Shown piece by piece: positions 12,468 to 21,429 of a DNA stretch of 32,228 bases (position 1 is its first letter; each line of letters opens with the position of its first letter). The stretch covers positions 1-32,228 of IMG/VR virus record IMGVR_UViG_3300033148_008281, one strand, 5' to 3'. The notes under the pieces were generated by a model. That model saw only the letters and a program-made list of their open reading frames with translations, had not been told where the DNA came from and searched no databases. The translations under genes and the position numbers were made by a program. The DNA is from a virus.

Positions 12468-14966
12468 TCAGCCACACTTACTCATTCCACAATCTGTACA
12501 CTCAGGACAGCCGCCGCTTAATCGCAAATTGGAACTACCACAGCTGGGGCAAACCGGTTTATTTTTTACAACTGTTGATGACTTTTCGTATTTTCTAAGA
12601 ACCCTTAGCAGTGCTTTGCTAAAATCAACAACAGTACCATCAACTTTAGAGAGCTGATCTGTCACAGCGTCAATTGGAATACCGAACCTAAGACAGGAGC
12701 TTAAAAGTCTAGTTAACATACGGTGTTCATCGCTCCTCAAACAAGATGAGATGTTCTTGATTTTAAAATCACCAGTATCTAAAAAATAAGATGTTTGGTC
12801 GCCCTTAATCAATTTCCCCTTTTTATATTTATCAGAAAGCTCAAAAGAATCTTGTGGGGCACAAAAGATTTCGTAAGGCATATCATGTAAAATACCAACC
12901 AATACCGTCCACTTTTCCCCCCGCACAGAGGTGTGATGGATATCACAAACCAATTCATCCGGGCGGTCAGGGGCATGTGCGGTTACGATGTTTTGTACTG
13001 CGATGCTATTGTTCGACTCAGCAGATACATGCTCTAATATTTGTTGTTTAGAACCATCCCTATAAACAGTTGTGCTTTTAATGCCCATTTTATAAGCCAA
13101 CAAATAAGCATTTTCTACGTCATCCACTGTCGAACTATTTGGCATGTTAATTGTTTTCGAAGTCGAAGCATCTATATATTTTGAAAACACCGCTTGCATT
13201 TTCAGGTGATCTTCCCACGAAATATTATGCGCTTCTTCAAAGTACTCTGGCACATCAAAAACTTTCTTGAGACAGCTCAGACTATAATTGTACACGGAGT
13301 AATCTATTTTGTTTTGCTTAAGCCAATTTATAAAATTGGGAGAGCCATCTTTAAAAGTACCCACCCTGCTGTTTCTAACAAAACACATGGCAAAATATGG
13401 CTCGCACCCCTGCGAATAACCCACCATAGTCCCCACTGTGCCTGCGGGAGCTTGAGCTAATACTGTGACATTTCGAATACCATGGCGCCTAATGAGATTT
13501 TGAATATGCTCCGGTAGTGTTTTGAAAAACTCTGATTGCGAAAAACCTTTATACTCATAAGCCGGAAACGAACCCCGTTCCTTGGCTAAATCAATGCTTG
13601 CCTCATAAGCCTTATCTCTCATAAACTCTAATATTTCGGACACAAACTTTCTTCCTGGCGCTTCAGAATATTTAAGCTTGGCCTCGATAAGCAATTCTGC
13701 CACGCCTGTTGTTCCGAGACCAACTCTTCTTTCTCTTTTTGCGTTATCGTCTATATCTTTCTCTCCAACTTCACTCAAATCTATTACGTTATCAAGACTA
13801 CGAATTGCTTCAAAAATTGCATCGCGGAACTCATCCCATTGAAATTCACCGTCTCTAAAAAACGATGGCAGTACTAAAGAAGCCAAATCACAAACTGAGT
13901 TTCTCGGAAGAATCTCTTCGCCACATGGATTGCAGCCCTCTATTGGATTAAAATATTCGCCGTTATGATACTTTTTGGCAGTATCCCAAAATATTATTCC
14001 CGGACAACCATCTTCATACGCATTTTTGCAGATCATCCTAAACCACTCTTTGGCGGTTAAATGATATGGGCCCTTTACGAGTTCAACATTTGTGCTGTTA
14101 AAAAATGGAACCATTGATGAAACTTTGTACCTAGCCATTTCTTCATTTGGCGCTACAACAGTAAAATGTTTAACAAAGTTAGTTTTTGTTTTAGGTCCGA
14201 TCAAATTTTTGAAATCCCAAAGAAACCACTCCACCCCCTTCCACTCCAGTTTCCATGGCTTATTTGAATCGGAAACAACCCTTTTCATGAACTTGTCTGA
14301 TAAAGCCACTGACACATTGAACATTTGCCACTGATGTGGGTTAGACCATTGAAAATAAGCAAATTCGTCCTCATTATACACAGTGGTAAACTTACGAATA
14401 TTTTCCCAATTGCTATTAGATTTTTTGGTTATAAACTCCAACAAATCGGGATGCCAATCTTCAAGTATACCCATATTTGCGCCGGATCTATTGCCATTTT
14501 GACTTACATTGGAACTTTGGTATGAAAAATCAGTTATAAAACCGGTAGAACCAGAAGATCTAGATTGTGTGGTTTTACATATAGAGCCATTTGGTCTGAG
14601 TGTTGAAAAATTAATTCCCGTACCACCACCAGAAGCTTGTATCGAAAAATGTTTTCTTTTTAACTCGGAGATAGCCTCTCTGGTATCATCCTCGAATCCA
14701 ATAACATAACAATTATATAAATTTTTGGTTTTGGTGCCCGCTTGAGCCAAAATTCTTCCAGCGTCTATAATTTTCTTTTCTTGCCTCAGTTTTAAAGCAG
14801 AATCTTTATGTTCTAAATCGTTTTGATACAATAGGTTGACGACACGAGTAAAAACCTCATCTATGTCCTGCTCTATAGTCACACCTTCATCGTTTTTCAA
14901 AAAGTATCTTGCGGACGCCAACTCTCGATGGGCTGGATTTAAAAAATATGAATCGTTTAATGTCAT
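12468..14966 (-). CDS. nrdJ: adenosylcobalamin-dependent (class II) ribonucleotide reductase
   Basis: 832 residues, the usual size for class II enzymes. It converts ribonucleotides to deoxyribonucleotides using vitamin B12 to make the radical, without oxygen. Visible are the first active-site Cys (NLYNCYV near 85), ASGGGTGINFS, the core EGCNPCGEE with catalytic N, C and E near 350, GLGTTGVAELL, APAGTVGTM, and a C-terminal zinc-ribbon-like tail (CPSCG, then CPECTDCGMSKCG) that in this family receives electrons. The neighbours are a sigma factor upstream (TAA next to the ATG) and a small gene downstream. A thioredoxin lies farther right. The host must supply B12. Confidence 0.95.
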   Translation of the reverse strand: MTLNDSYFLNPAHRELASARYFLKNDEGVTIEQDIDEVFTRVVNLLYQNDLEHKDSALKLRQEKKIIDAGRILAQAGTKTKNLYNCYVIGFEDDTREAISELKRKHFSIQASGGGTGINFSTLRPNGSICKTTQSRSSGSTGFITDFSYQSSNVSQNGNRSGANMGILEDWHPDLLEFITKKSNSNWENIRKFTTVYNEDEFAYFQWSNPHQWQMFNVSVALSDKFMKRVVSDSNKPWKLEWKGVEWFLWDFKNLIGPKTKTNFVKHFTVVAPNEEMARYKVSSMVPFFNSTNVELVKGPYHLTAKEWFRMICKNAYEDGCPGIIFWDTAKKYHNGEYFNPIEGCNPCGEEILPRNSVCDLASLVLPSFFRDGEFQWDEFRDAIFEAIRSLDNVIDLSEVGEKDIDDNAKRERRVGLGTTGVAELLIEAKLKYSEAPGRKFVSEILEFMRDKAYEASIDLAKERGSFPAYEYKGFSQSEFFKTLPEHIQNLIRRHGIRNVTVLAQAPAGTVGTMVGYSQGCEPYFAMCFVRNSRVGTFKDGSPNFINWLKQNKIDYSVYNYSLSCLKKVFDVPEYFEEAHNISWEDHLKMQAVFSKYIDASTSKTINMPNSSTVDDVENAYLLAYKMGIKSTTVYRDGSKQQILEHVSAESNNSIAVQNIVTAHAPDRPDELVCDIHHTSVRGEKWTVLVGILHDMPYEIFCAPQDSFELSDKYKKGKLIKGDQTSYFLDTGDFKIKNISSCLRSDEHRMLTRLLSSCLRFGIPIDAVTDQLSKVDGTVVDFSKALLRVLRKYEKSSTVVKNKPVCPSCGSSNLRLSGGCPECTDCGMSKCG

Positions 14967-15554
14967 TTATAGATCTCCGTGGGATGACAAAGTTTTTTTC
15001 AGTTTTGCCACAATATCGTTTCTAATTTGCCGTACTCTTTCGGGACTAATATTAAACTGCAAAGCAACTGCTCGTAAAGTTTTTGGTTTTTCTCCGACCC
15101 CAAACGTTTTTTTAATTATACTGGATTCTTTTGGTGATAGCTTGTTTATTTCCTTATATAAAATTTCTTTTTCTTCTTTTATGAGAAGTTGGTGTTCGGG
15201 ATTATCTTCGGGTATAAAATCATTTTCATCCGGCTCTGAGTATACAACCCTTATGCGATGTGGATTGTATACTATATCAAACCTACTGGCTGATCTTTTT
15301 ACATAATGCAATATCCATCTATCCGCATATACAAAAAAGTTAGGGAATTTGTTCGGATTAAACATATTGACTGCCCTAATTAATCCAACGAAGCCCTCTT
15401 GTACTAAATCTTCATAATTTGGATATCTTTTATACATTTTACAATTACTATAAACCAGTGTGGTCGTTTTTCTTACAATTTCGCGTTTGTATTTCATATC
15501 CCCACAACATCTGAGCTGTTTAAACGCATCCATTATTTCTGAATTTGATGTCAT
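14967..15554 (-). CDS. sigma-70 family RNA polymerase sigma factor
   Basis: 195 residues. Region 2 shows DLVQEGFVGLIRAVNMF followed by FFVYADRWILHYVKR. Region 4 is LSPKESSII...TLRAVALQFNISPERVRQIRNDIVAKL, a clear HTH. Regions 1 and 3 are short. It would direct host RNA polymerase to phage promoters, likely at a late stage. The gene follows the SLOG-like gene by one base and abuts nrdJ. Its promoters in this window could not be identified. Confidence 0.88.
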   Translation of the reverse strand: MTSNSEIMDAFKQLRCCGDMKYKREIVRKTTTLVYSNCKMYKRYPNYEDLVQEGFVGLIRAVNMFNPNKFPNFFVYADRWILHYVKRSASRFDIVYNPHRIRVVYSEPDENDFIPEDNPEHQLLIKEEKEILYKEINKLSPKESSIIKKTFGVGEKPKTLRAVALQFNISPERVRQIRNDIVAKLKKTLSSHGDL

Positions 15555-15555
15555 A

Positions 15556-16041
15556 TTATTCCAAATCAGTATGAGTAATCATTTTTAAACTTGATCCGTT
15601 TATAACCATTTTATTCGTGTCCAAGCAATGTTTTATACAATCATAAACCTCTTCTCTTCTTTTATCTGCCCGAAATACCATAATGAAATTAGAACTATCT
15701 GCTAATAATTTATAACAGTTAACGCTGTCGTATTTAGGCGAGCATATCGTACTTGCCCACGCTCGATTAAAATACTTTATCATATCTTTTTGTTGATTTT
15801 CATACCAGTGTTTACTTGTTTCCTCAATTGGTCCGGGCATAAATAGATGATATTTGATTGAAAAATCAATGCATGTTTTTGCAACCCAATGCCCAACGCC
15901 TATATTTCCGCCAATATTTAGCACTAAATTTTCGCCGTATTGAAATTTTATTAAGTCGACAACACTGTTGATTTCTCTTTTGAAACGATCACAGTCGGAA
16001 ATATACTCTATGGAATGTCCAATTACTCCAATTTTATACAT
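15556..16041 (-). CDS. SLOG/YpsA-like Rossmann-fold protein
   Basis: 161 residues. An N-terminal IGVIGHS strand-turn and a later LNIGGNIGVGHWVAK segment resemble the SLOG superfamily (DprA, LOG, YpsA). These bind nucleotides or related ligands; some degrade or sense them in phage-host conflict. The C-terminal part (NFIMVFRADKRREEVY, then NKMVINGS) fits the remaining strands. Function is not determined. It overlaps the 57-residue gene by eight bases and precedes the sigma factor. Confidence 0.5.
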   Translation of the reverse strand: MYKIGVIGHSIEYISDCDRFKREINSVVDLIKFQYGENLVLNIGGNIGVGHWVAKTCIDFSIKYHLFMPGPIEETSKHWYENQQKDMIKYFNRAWASTICSPKYDSVNCYKLLADSSNFIMVFRADKRREEVYDCIKHCLDTNKMVINGSSLKMITHTDLE

Positions 16042-16207
16042 ATTGCCCCTCTTGCAGTTCGTCTATTATAGATTGAATTGCCAACCTAATAATCTCTAAA
16101 TCATTTTGAGATGATATGATCGCAAGTCTTGATATTAATTGTTTTATATCAATCGCCTTAGAAACTGTACCATCTAAATGTTTATGTTCTCTTTTCCATA
16201 CTTCCAT
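16034..16207 (-). CDS. hypothetical protein, 57 aa
   Basis: Not recognised. The start at 16207 is favoured by AGGAGAGG just upstream; a longer frame would overlap the zinc-ribbon gene. It has two predicted helices (IKQLISRLAIIS, LEIIRLAIQSIIDELQ), suggesting a small helical adaptor. Overlaps the next gene. Confidence 0.55.
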   Translation of the reverse strand: MEVWKREHKHLDGTVSKAIDIKQLISRLAIISSQNDLEIIRLAIQSIIDELQEGQYV

Positions 16208-16229
16208 TTTACCTCTCCTGCGTATAAAT

Positions 16230-16484
16230 TCATGACTCGCCACAAATATCCAAAAAATCTTTATCGCTTCCCTCACTGATATTTTTACTTATTCTTTTTG
16301 CATCAGGCTCAATAAGCTCAGAGAGAATCTCTTTTGCGTCTAATCGTTTTCTGCTGTGTATTTTACCAAAAACCTTGTTGCATTTTTCTTTACACTTTTC
16401 ACATTCAACTGTTTGAGTAGAATCGTGCAAAAACCTTTCAAATAGTATATTACACTTTTCACACCTAAAGTTATAAAGTGGCAT
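16230..16484 (-). CDS. FmdB-family zinc ribbon protein
   Basis: 84 residues. The opening MPLYNFRCEKC is the FmdB family start, and a second pair, CEKCKEKC, completes a zinc ribbon within the first 35 residues. The remainder is helical and acidic. The FmdB domain is common in bacteria and phages without an established reaction; nucleic-acid or regulatory binding is usually assumed. The gene follows dnaB in the array. Confidence 0.7.
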   Translation of the reverse strand: MPLYNFRCEKCNILFERFLHDSTQTVECEKCKEKCNKVFGKIHSRKRLDAKEILSELIEPDAKRISKNISEGSDKDFLDICGES

Positions 16485-16498
16485 ATTATTAAACCTTT

Positions 16499-17869
16499 TT
16501 ATATAATTTCATCCTCATCCACAAACGAATCATCAATTATATCTATCACCTTCATTCTGCCGAAATCTTTACTCAGTGTAAACATTCCCTTTTCCCCATC
16601 TCTCATTTTTATAATATACATGGGAATATCAGTGCGTAAATCTTCATCTTCACGACAACCTATTTGAAGGATTATATTTGCATTATTGGGAATCATGGCA
16701 CTTCTTGCTATTCGTCTGGTATTATATGATTCAGACCCGTCTTTTGTTCTATTTACCTGAGAGCCGGTTATAACAGATATTTCATAAATTCTAGCAAACT
16801 CATGAAGCTCTGCGGATATAACACCCAAGTCCATCCAGTCAGATCCAGAGGAATCATTTGGGCTCATAATACCCAGATAATCAACAACCACCAAATCAGG
16901 TTTAAAAAGAGTTTCTGAAATTTCAATATATTTAATTTCGATCTCTCGGGTTGTTGCACCCTTCGGCATGTCCACTATATGAAAATGTTTAGAATATTCC
17001 TTCTGAAACCTAAGACACTGAAAGTACTTTAACTCATCTTCCTCTGACAACAGGCCGTCTCTAATATGATTGGCATAGACTTCGGATATACAAGAGTCTA
17101 TTCTTCTTTCTATAGATTCTTTTGGCATCTCCAAGGAAAAGTATAATATATTTTTCCCATCATTGTTCCATTCTTCAGCACAGTCCGATATATTATTTGA
17201 CGCAATATAGGCATTAACAGCAATATTATGCATTAATATAGACTTTCCCGTACCTGTATCTCCGGCAATAATAACAAATTCTCCAGGATGCAACCCGTTA
17301 GTAATTCTATCCAAAGTAGAAAAACCTGTTAGAATTCCACGAGCAAACTCTGGATGTTCTTTTAAGTATTTGTATTTGCTGATTCTTTCTAGGGCGCTAT
17401 CTCTTAATGTACCTTCCTTATACATCCTCTCGCAACCTATCGAGTCAACTTCCACGGCTGCCTTTTTTATGATCTGATTTATTTTTTTAACGCGCTTTTC
17501 ATTGCCCGATTGATTTTTTAGAATGTCGGAAATTCTTTTAATATTTTCCTTTTGAATCTTGTCGTTATATCTAACTTGTATCTTTTTAACCAACCATTTG
17601 AATTCTTTTGGATCCGCAGAGTTCTCCATCAAAAAATCGAACATTTCCACTCGATTAGTAGTATCGGACTCGCCCACATACTCTTTAATCATATTTCTAG
17701 TAGGGAGGGATTTTAACTCCGGGTCGTTAAAAAAATGCATCAACGCCACAAATAACCATTGATATTTCTGAGACAAATATCCACAATCGATGGAGTTAAA
17801 AAGATCCATGGCATATTTTTTATCTTTAAATGCCAATGAAAGTATTTTTTCGTCTATCGATGTAATCAT
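16499..17869 (-). CDS. dnaB: DnaB-like replicative helicase
   Basis: 456 residues. The N-terminal helical domain (1-150) leads to the RecA-like ATPase: Walker A AGDTGTGKS near 205, LYFSLEMPKESIERR, Walker B VVVDYLGIM, and the GSQVNR and RDGEKG motifs. It is the hexameric helicase that opens the fork. Its ATG overlaps the loader's stop (ATGA), so loader and helicase are made together. Confidence 0.9.
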   Translation of the reverse strand: MITSIDEKILSLAFKDKKYAMDLFNSIDCGYLSQKYQWLFVALMHFFNDPELKSLPTRNMIKEYVGESDTTNRVEMFDFLMENSADPKEFKWLVKKIQVRYNDKIQKENIKRISDILKNQSGNEKRVKKINQIIKKAAVEVDSIGCERMYKEGTLRDSALERISKYKYLKEHPEFARGILTGFSTLDRITNGLHPGEFVIIAGDTGTGKSILMHNIAVNAYIASNNISDCAEEWNNDGKNILYFSLEMPKESIERRIDSCISEVYANHIRDGLLSEEDELKYFQCLRFQKEYSKHFHIVDMPKGATTREIEIKYIEISETLFKPDLVVVDYLGIMSPNDSSGSDWMDLGVISAELHEFARIYEISVITGSQVNRTKDGSESYNTRRIARSAMIPNNANIILQIGCREDEDLRTDIPMYIIKMRDGEKGMFTLSKDFGRMKVIDIIDDSFVDEDEII

Positions 17870-18528
17870 TTTTCAATTCTCTTCCTGATATCAATTCCGG
17901 CCACATATTTAGTTTCTACGTACTGCTTGTATAATGAGGAAATGCTTTGAGCAGTTTGTTCGCCGAAAACATTAAACAAGTTATTAGTTTCGTTGCTACA
18001 CATAATCGTAGGCAATAAGTTTTGGCATCTATTCCTAAAAATACTTTCATACACACCGCCGAACAACTCTTTTTGTGCCCGACTAGTAAAAAACCTAGAA
18101 TCCAATTCGTCTATCACCAAAAAATCAACGCCTTTTAATTTGGTTCTATGGAGGCTGTTTTTTATTACATCATTCATCATATCAGTGGCAGATGTATAAT
18201 ACACGATAAAGTCATTTTTAAGAGCAAATTTTAATATTGAACAAGCCGAATGAGTTTTTCCCACACCATGACTGCCAATAAAACATATGGACTTGCCCGC
18301 TGCATAATTAACCGCCATATCATTCGTATAGTTCCGCACAAAAGCATTGAGGTTGTCAAAAACAGAAGAATTGTCAGGTTTAGATAGCCAATATTCTGCT
18401 GGAATATTTGCCTCAGCCATTTGATCTATTAAACCATAGGCCTTTATACACTTGGCACAAACTCCATTACACTTATGTCTGTCACTTATTTGTTTTCTTA
18501 CAGCCTGCTTTTTGTTTGCGGTGCTCAT
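17866..18528 (-). CDS. DnaC/IstB-like helicase loader
   Basis: 220 residues. An N-terminal Cys cluster (CNGVCAKC, residues 20-27) precedes the AAA+ domain with Walker A GSHGVGKTH near 86, Walker B FLVIDELD, an arginine-finger region and SN in IMCSNET (sensor 1). It would load DnaB onto single-stranded DNA. AGAAGG precedes the ATG at 18528 by eight bases. The start lies 47 bases inside the upstream zinc-ribbon gene, a longer overlap than usual here. Confidence 0.85.
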   Translation of the reverse strand: MSTANKKQAVRKQISDRHKCNGVCAKCIKAYGLIDQMAEANIPAEYWLSKPDNSSVFDNLNAFVRNYTNDMAVNYAAGKSICFIGSHGVGKTHSACSILKFALKNDFIVYYTSATDMMNDVIKNSLHRTKLKGVDFLVIDELDSRFFTSRAQKELFGGVYESIFRNRCQNLLPTIMCSNETNNLFNVFGEQTAQSISSLYKQYVETKYVAGIDIRKRIEK

Positions 18529-18676
18529 TCATGGTACCTTCTTTTCTTTTTTGTTTGAAACACTTCTCGCAGTAATAATCCACCTCGCGCACAGATTTCT
18601 TTTTAGACTTTGTCTTCGTGTCCACCTTTATAATACCCGAAATTTTCTTTTTACACCTACAACAAATTAATATCAT
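18482..18676 (-). CDS. small zinc-ribbon protein, 64 aa
   Basis: Residues 5-8 CCRC and 35-38 CEKC give a four-Cys zinc site separated by a very basic stretch (KTKSKKKSVREV). Nucleic-acid binding is likely. It is joined by ATGA to the preceding gene and its last 15 codons overlap the loader. Real length could be shorter if a downstream frame is used, but the overlap start supports it. Confidence 0.6.
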   Translation of the reverse strand: MILICCRCKKKISGIIKVDTKTKSKKKSVREVDYYCEKCFKQKRKEGTMNEHRKQKAGCKKTNK

Positions 18677-19206
18677 TTGTTTTTACCTCCGAGTTTGATC
18701 ACTAAATCAGATGGATTTAATGTCCCTTCGCCGATACCATGGGGCAACGAAAATGAAACATCGGATTTTTCACAATTCGACGAAGTTATTATATTCAACT
18801 CGCCCACATCATATTCGATAGTTTTTTGTACGAGACCAGTAAGTGCCTCCTGTACCTTTTTGTCCGTATATACGAGATCCACTATCTCCGAACTACAGGT
18901 TGCCAAATTCATATCTGCCCCAACAGAAATTTTTGAAACAAGCTCTCCATCGATCTTCACTACAAGAACACTTGATTGTTGCTTTACCACCTCTAACCCA
19001 ACATTCTTTTTGGGCGTTGGGTTGTTAGAAGTAGTAAAACCTTCACTCGTGCAAAAGCTTATGTTTTCTTTCATTACGGCTATAACCAAATAATCATCGT
19101 CCTGTAAATATATTGACTCTTCATCACTGTCAAAAAATATTCCCGACAAACAATCTTCATTGCTTTTTAAATACACTCTTGTTTTTTTGCCGATTAATTT
19201 TTTCAA
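18673..19206 (-). CDS. possible Sm-like N-terminal domain protein, 177 aa
   Basis: Not firmly recognised. The first 50 residues (GKKTRVYLKSNEDCLSGIF...SIYLQDDDYLVIAVMKENI) follow the pattern of an Sm/LSm beta-barrel: a GK-V-L-K-opening, a G at the turn, an LxDDD turn, and a strand ending in ENI. The second part (90-177) is a separate, Ser-rich domain ending GGKNK. An RNA-binding role fits its place between helicase and loader genes but is a guess. Confidence 0.4.
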   Translation of the reverse strand: MKKLIGKKTRVYLKSNEDCLSGIFFDSDEESIYLQDDDYLVIAVMKENISFCTSEGFTTSNNPTPKKNVGLEVVKQQSSVLVVKIDGELVSKISVGADMNLATCSSEIVDLVYTDKKVQEALTGLVQKTIEYDVGELNIITSSNCEKSDVSFSLPHGIGEGTLNPSDLVIKLGGKNK

Positions 19207-19210
19207 TAAA

Positions 19211-19930
19211 CTACTCCTTTATGTTCAGACGGTTTCCACTTATCAATTTCATTTCTTTAGCTTTCGATATTAATACTCTTTCGGGTGTTCCTAAATTACT
19301 ATTCGAGTTATAATACTTTAATAACCCGCCCAAATCATTCATAGTGTCCAACGAATACATATTAAATATTTCCGGTATATTATTCTTACACCACTCTATA
19401 AGTTGAGGTGGCAAAGAACTTGAACGTCGCAATGATTGATTCCTAGCCCTGTATAAGTTATATTTCCTCACTATGCTTGGCGAATTCAAGTATCCCAAAG
19501 ATGAAATTTCGATCGACGAATGTAAAAACTTATTAAAAAACCAATAGATATATTTTCTGGCGATATCAGCGCTGGAAAAGGCTTTGAGTATTAATATGGC
19601 ATCACGGCACTCTTTGCAACTGTATGGATTTATATTTTGTGGAACGAAAATATAATCTACGCCATAGAATTGTTTGTAGCAGAAACAAAAAAACCCTATC
19701 ACACAACTTATTTGATGTTTTTTATTTGACCAATTTTCTCGTTTGCGATACAAAAGAAGATATTCTTGGTAAAACTTCTTCCAAGTTAAATCAGTATCAC
19801 CACATACATCACACACAAATATGGGTGTATTTTCTTGGTATTCTAAAACATACCTACCATTGCATTTTTCCCCACTCTTCTTCTTCGAGCGACACTGGTT
19901 TGCTTTTCTTTTGATCTTTTTTCTTGGCAT
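19211..19930 (-). CDS. hypothetical Cys-cluster protein, 239 aa
   Basis: Not recognised. The N-terminus has a four-Cys site: C13, C23, C39 and C42 (QCRSKKKSGEKC, then CDVCGD), a zinc-finger pattern. The rest is aromatic and helical (IYWFFNKFL). The start at 19930 lies 77 bases inside the helicase gene. It is kept because the first two Cys of the site fall in that overlap and no later Met precedes them. Confidence 0.6.
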   Translation of the reverse strand: MPRKKIKRKANQCRSKKKSGEKCNGRYVLEYQENTPIFVCDVCGDTDLTWKKFYQEYLLLYRKRENWSNKKHQISCVIGFFCFCYKQFYGVDYIFVPQNINPYSCKECRDAILILKAFSSADIARKYIYWFFNKFLHSSIEISSLGYLNSPSIVRKYNLYRARNQSLRRSSSLPPQLIEWCKNNIPEIFNMYSLDTMNDLGGLLKYYNSNSNLGTPERVLISKAKEMKLISGNRLNIKE

Positions 19931-21428
19931 TGTATGTTTTTGGAAGAGTTATTTCGAACCCAGCCTCCCTGCGGTATGTTTCTAGTCGTCTTCTAGAGTG
20001 ATCCTTTAAATACTTGGCATTATCTATAAAATCAATAACTATTGCGTCTTTTTTGCCTTTAAAGGGTCTTATCACTCTGCCAAGCCGTTGTAATGTTCGT
20101 CCCGTTGCCTTTCCCGACCCTGCTAATATCAACGCATCGAGGTTAGGCAAGTCTACGCCCATGTCGTAGACTATACTGGCTATTATTATATCAATTCGTC
20201 CACCTAAAAACTCTTTTCTAATTCGATTTCTCTCTTCTGACTTTATCTCCCCTCTCACAAAGTATACTACAAGATTTTCCGGAAATTTCGACAGTAAAAT
20301 TTGTCCATGTTTAATGGTCTTTACCAATATCAACACTTTTCGGTTCTTTTTTATCAACTTCAATGCAGACGAAACGATCTTATTATTTCTATTGAGATTC
20401 TGGACAATATATTTTTTGTAGATAGATTGATAACCATTCGGCATATTTTTCTTCTCTGGGACATTCAGAAAATGTATCTTGGGCACAACCAAATATCCCG
20501 ACGCAATAAGCTCCGAGGGTGTTATTTCAATTATCTTTTTCCCACAAACCGCCTCAAGTAATAAATCGGCATTATCGTCTCGCCAGGCAGTACCCGAAAG
20601 TCCAAATTTATATCGGGATGATTTGCTCTTTTGATTTATTAACTGCAATGTTGATGTAGCAAGCATGTGACATTCATCATAAAAACTACACTCTGTTCCC
20701 ATTATTATTCTTTTTATTTTGTCTCTATTTCTTTCGTCAAACTTTTCATCAGTGGTTTTGTCTTCATCATCAAATGGCGTATATTTTCCTCCTAGCGCAT
20801 TCGAAGCAGTCCACACAGTGCAAACATTAATTCTGTGTATTTCCGCTCGACCGTCCCCAATAATGCCAACTTTCGCGCCTAATATCTCCTGAAACATTTG
20901 ATGCATTTGATAAAGAAGATCAATGCCGGTAACATACACCATTGTTTTTACATTAATTTTGGCAATTAATTGGGCAATCATAATAGATTTTCCGCTTCCC
21001 GTCGCCGCCTGTATAATTCCCGATTTGCTATTTATCGCCGCTTTGAACACCCTTTCTTGATACTCTCTGCGTTCTATGTTTTTTGTCTCTACTTCAGGAC
21101 CAAAAGGCACCGCACAACGAGTATCTTTTACTATATACGGAATATTGATATTTTTGAGAATTATTTTTACACGCCACAATAAACCAGAAAGAAATCTTTT
21201 GTTCTTAAATAAATGATTTCTTCCGTCCCAGCGCTTATATTTCTTTTCTTTTGCGTCCCAGAATCCGTGTTTAAAAGCATTAGAAAATTGATAGTTTTGT
21301 ACATAATAACCGAGAGATTGGTCTAATTTTTTTATTACATGTGCGGGAAGTATACCATTTATTTTGGAATATACTATACCAACCTCTATCTCAACTGGTT
21401 TTTTTATGGTCATGTCTATTTTGGGCAT
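19854..21428 (-). CDS. SF2 DNA helicase (UvsW-like)
   Basis: 524 residues. SF2 motifs appear in order: Walker A QAATGSGKS near 145, MVYVTGIDLL (Ia), FYDECHML (DEAH-like box), FGLSGTAWR (III), VLILVKT (IV), IIASIVYDMGVDLP (V) and QRLGRVIRP (VI). The N-terminal 100 residues with GFWDAKEKKYKRWDGR fit the DNA-binding domain of UvsW-type phage helicases, which regress forks and resolve R-loops. The C-terminus is basic. The ATG at 21428 follows the tubulin gene's stop by one base. A TTG 21 bases earlier is rejected. Confidence 0.88.
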   Translation of the reverse strand: MPKIDMTIKKPVEIEVGIVYSKINGILPAHVIKKLDQSLGYYVQNYQFSNAFKHGFWDAKEKKYKRWDGRNHLFKNKRFLSGLLWRVKIILKNINIPYIVKDTRCAVPFGPEVETKNIERREYQERVFKAAINSKSGIIQAATGSGKSIMIAQLIAKINVKTMVYVTGIDLLYQMHQMFQEILGAKVGIIGDGRAEIHRINVCTVWTASNALGGKYTPFDDEDKTTDEKFDERNRDKIKRIIMGTECSFYDECHMLATSTLQLINQKSKSSRYKFGLSGTAWRDDNADLLLEAVCGKKIIEITPSELIASGYLVVPKIHFLNVPEKKNMPNGYQSIYKKYIVQNLNRNNKIVSSALKLIKKNRKVLILVKTIKHGQILLSKFPENLVVYFVRGEIKSEERNRIRKEFLGGRIDIIIASIVYDMGVDLPNLDALILAGSGKATGRTLQRLGRVIRPFKGKKDAIVIDFIDNAKYLKDHSRRRLETYRREAGFEITLPKTYNAKKKDQKKSKPVSLEEEEWGKMQW

Positions 21429-21429
21429 T

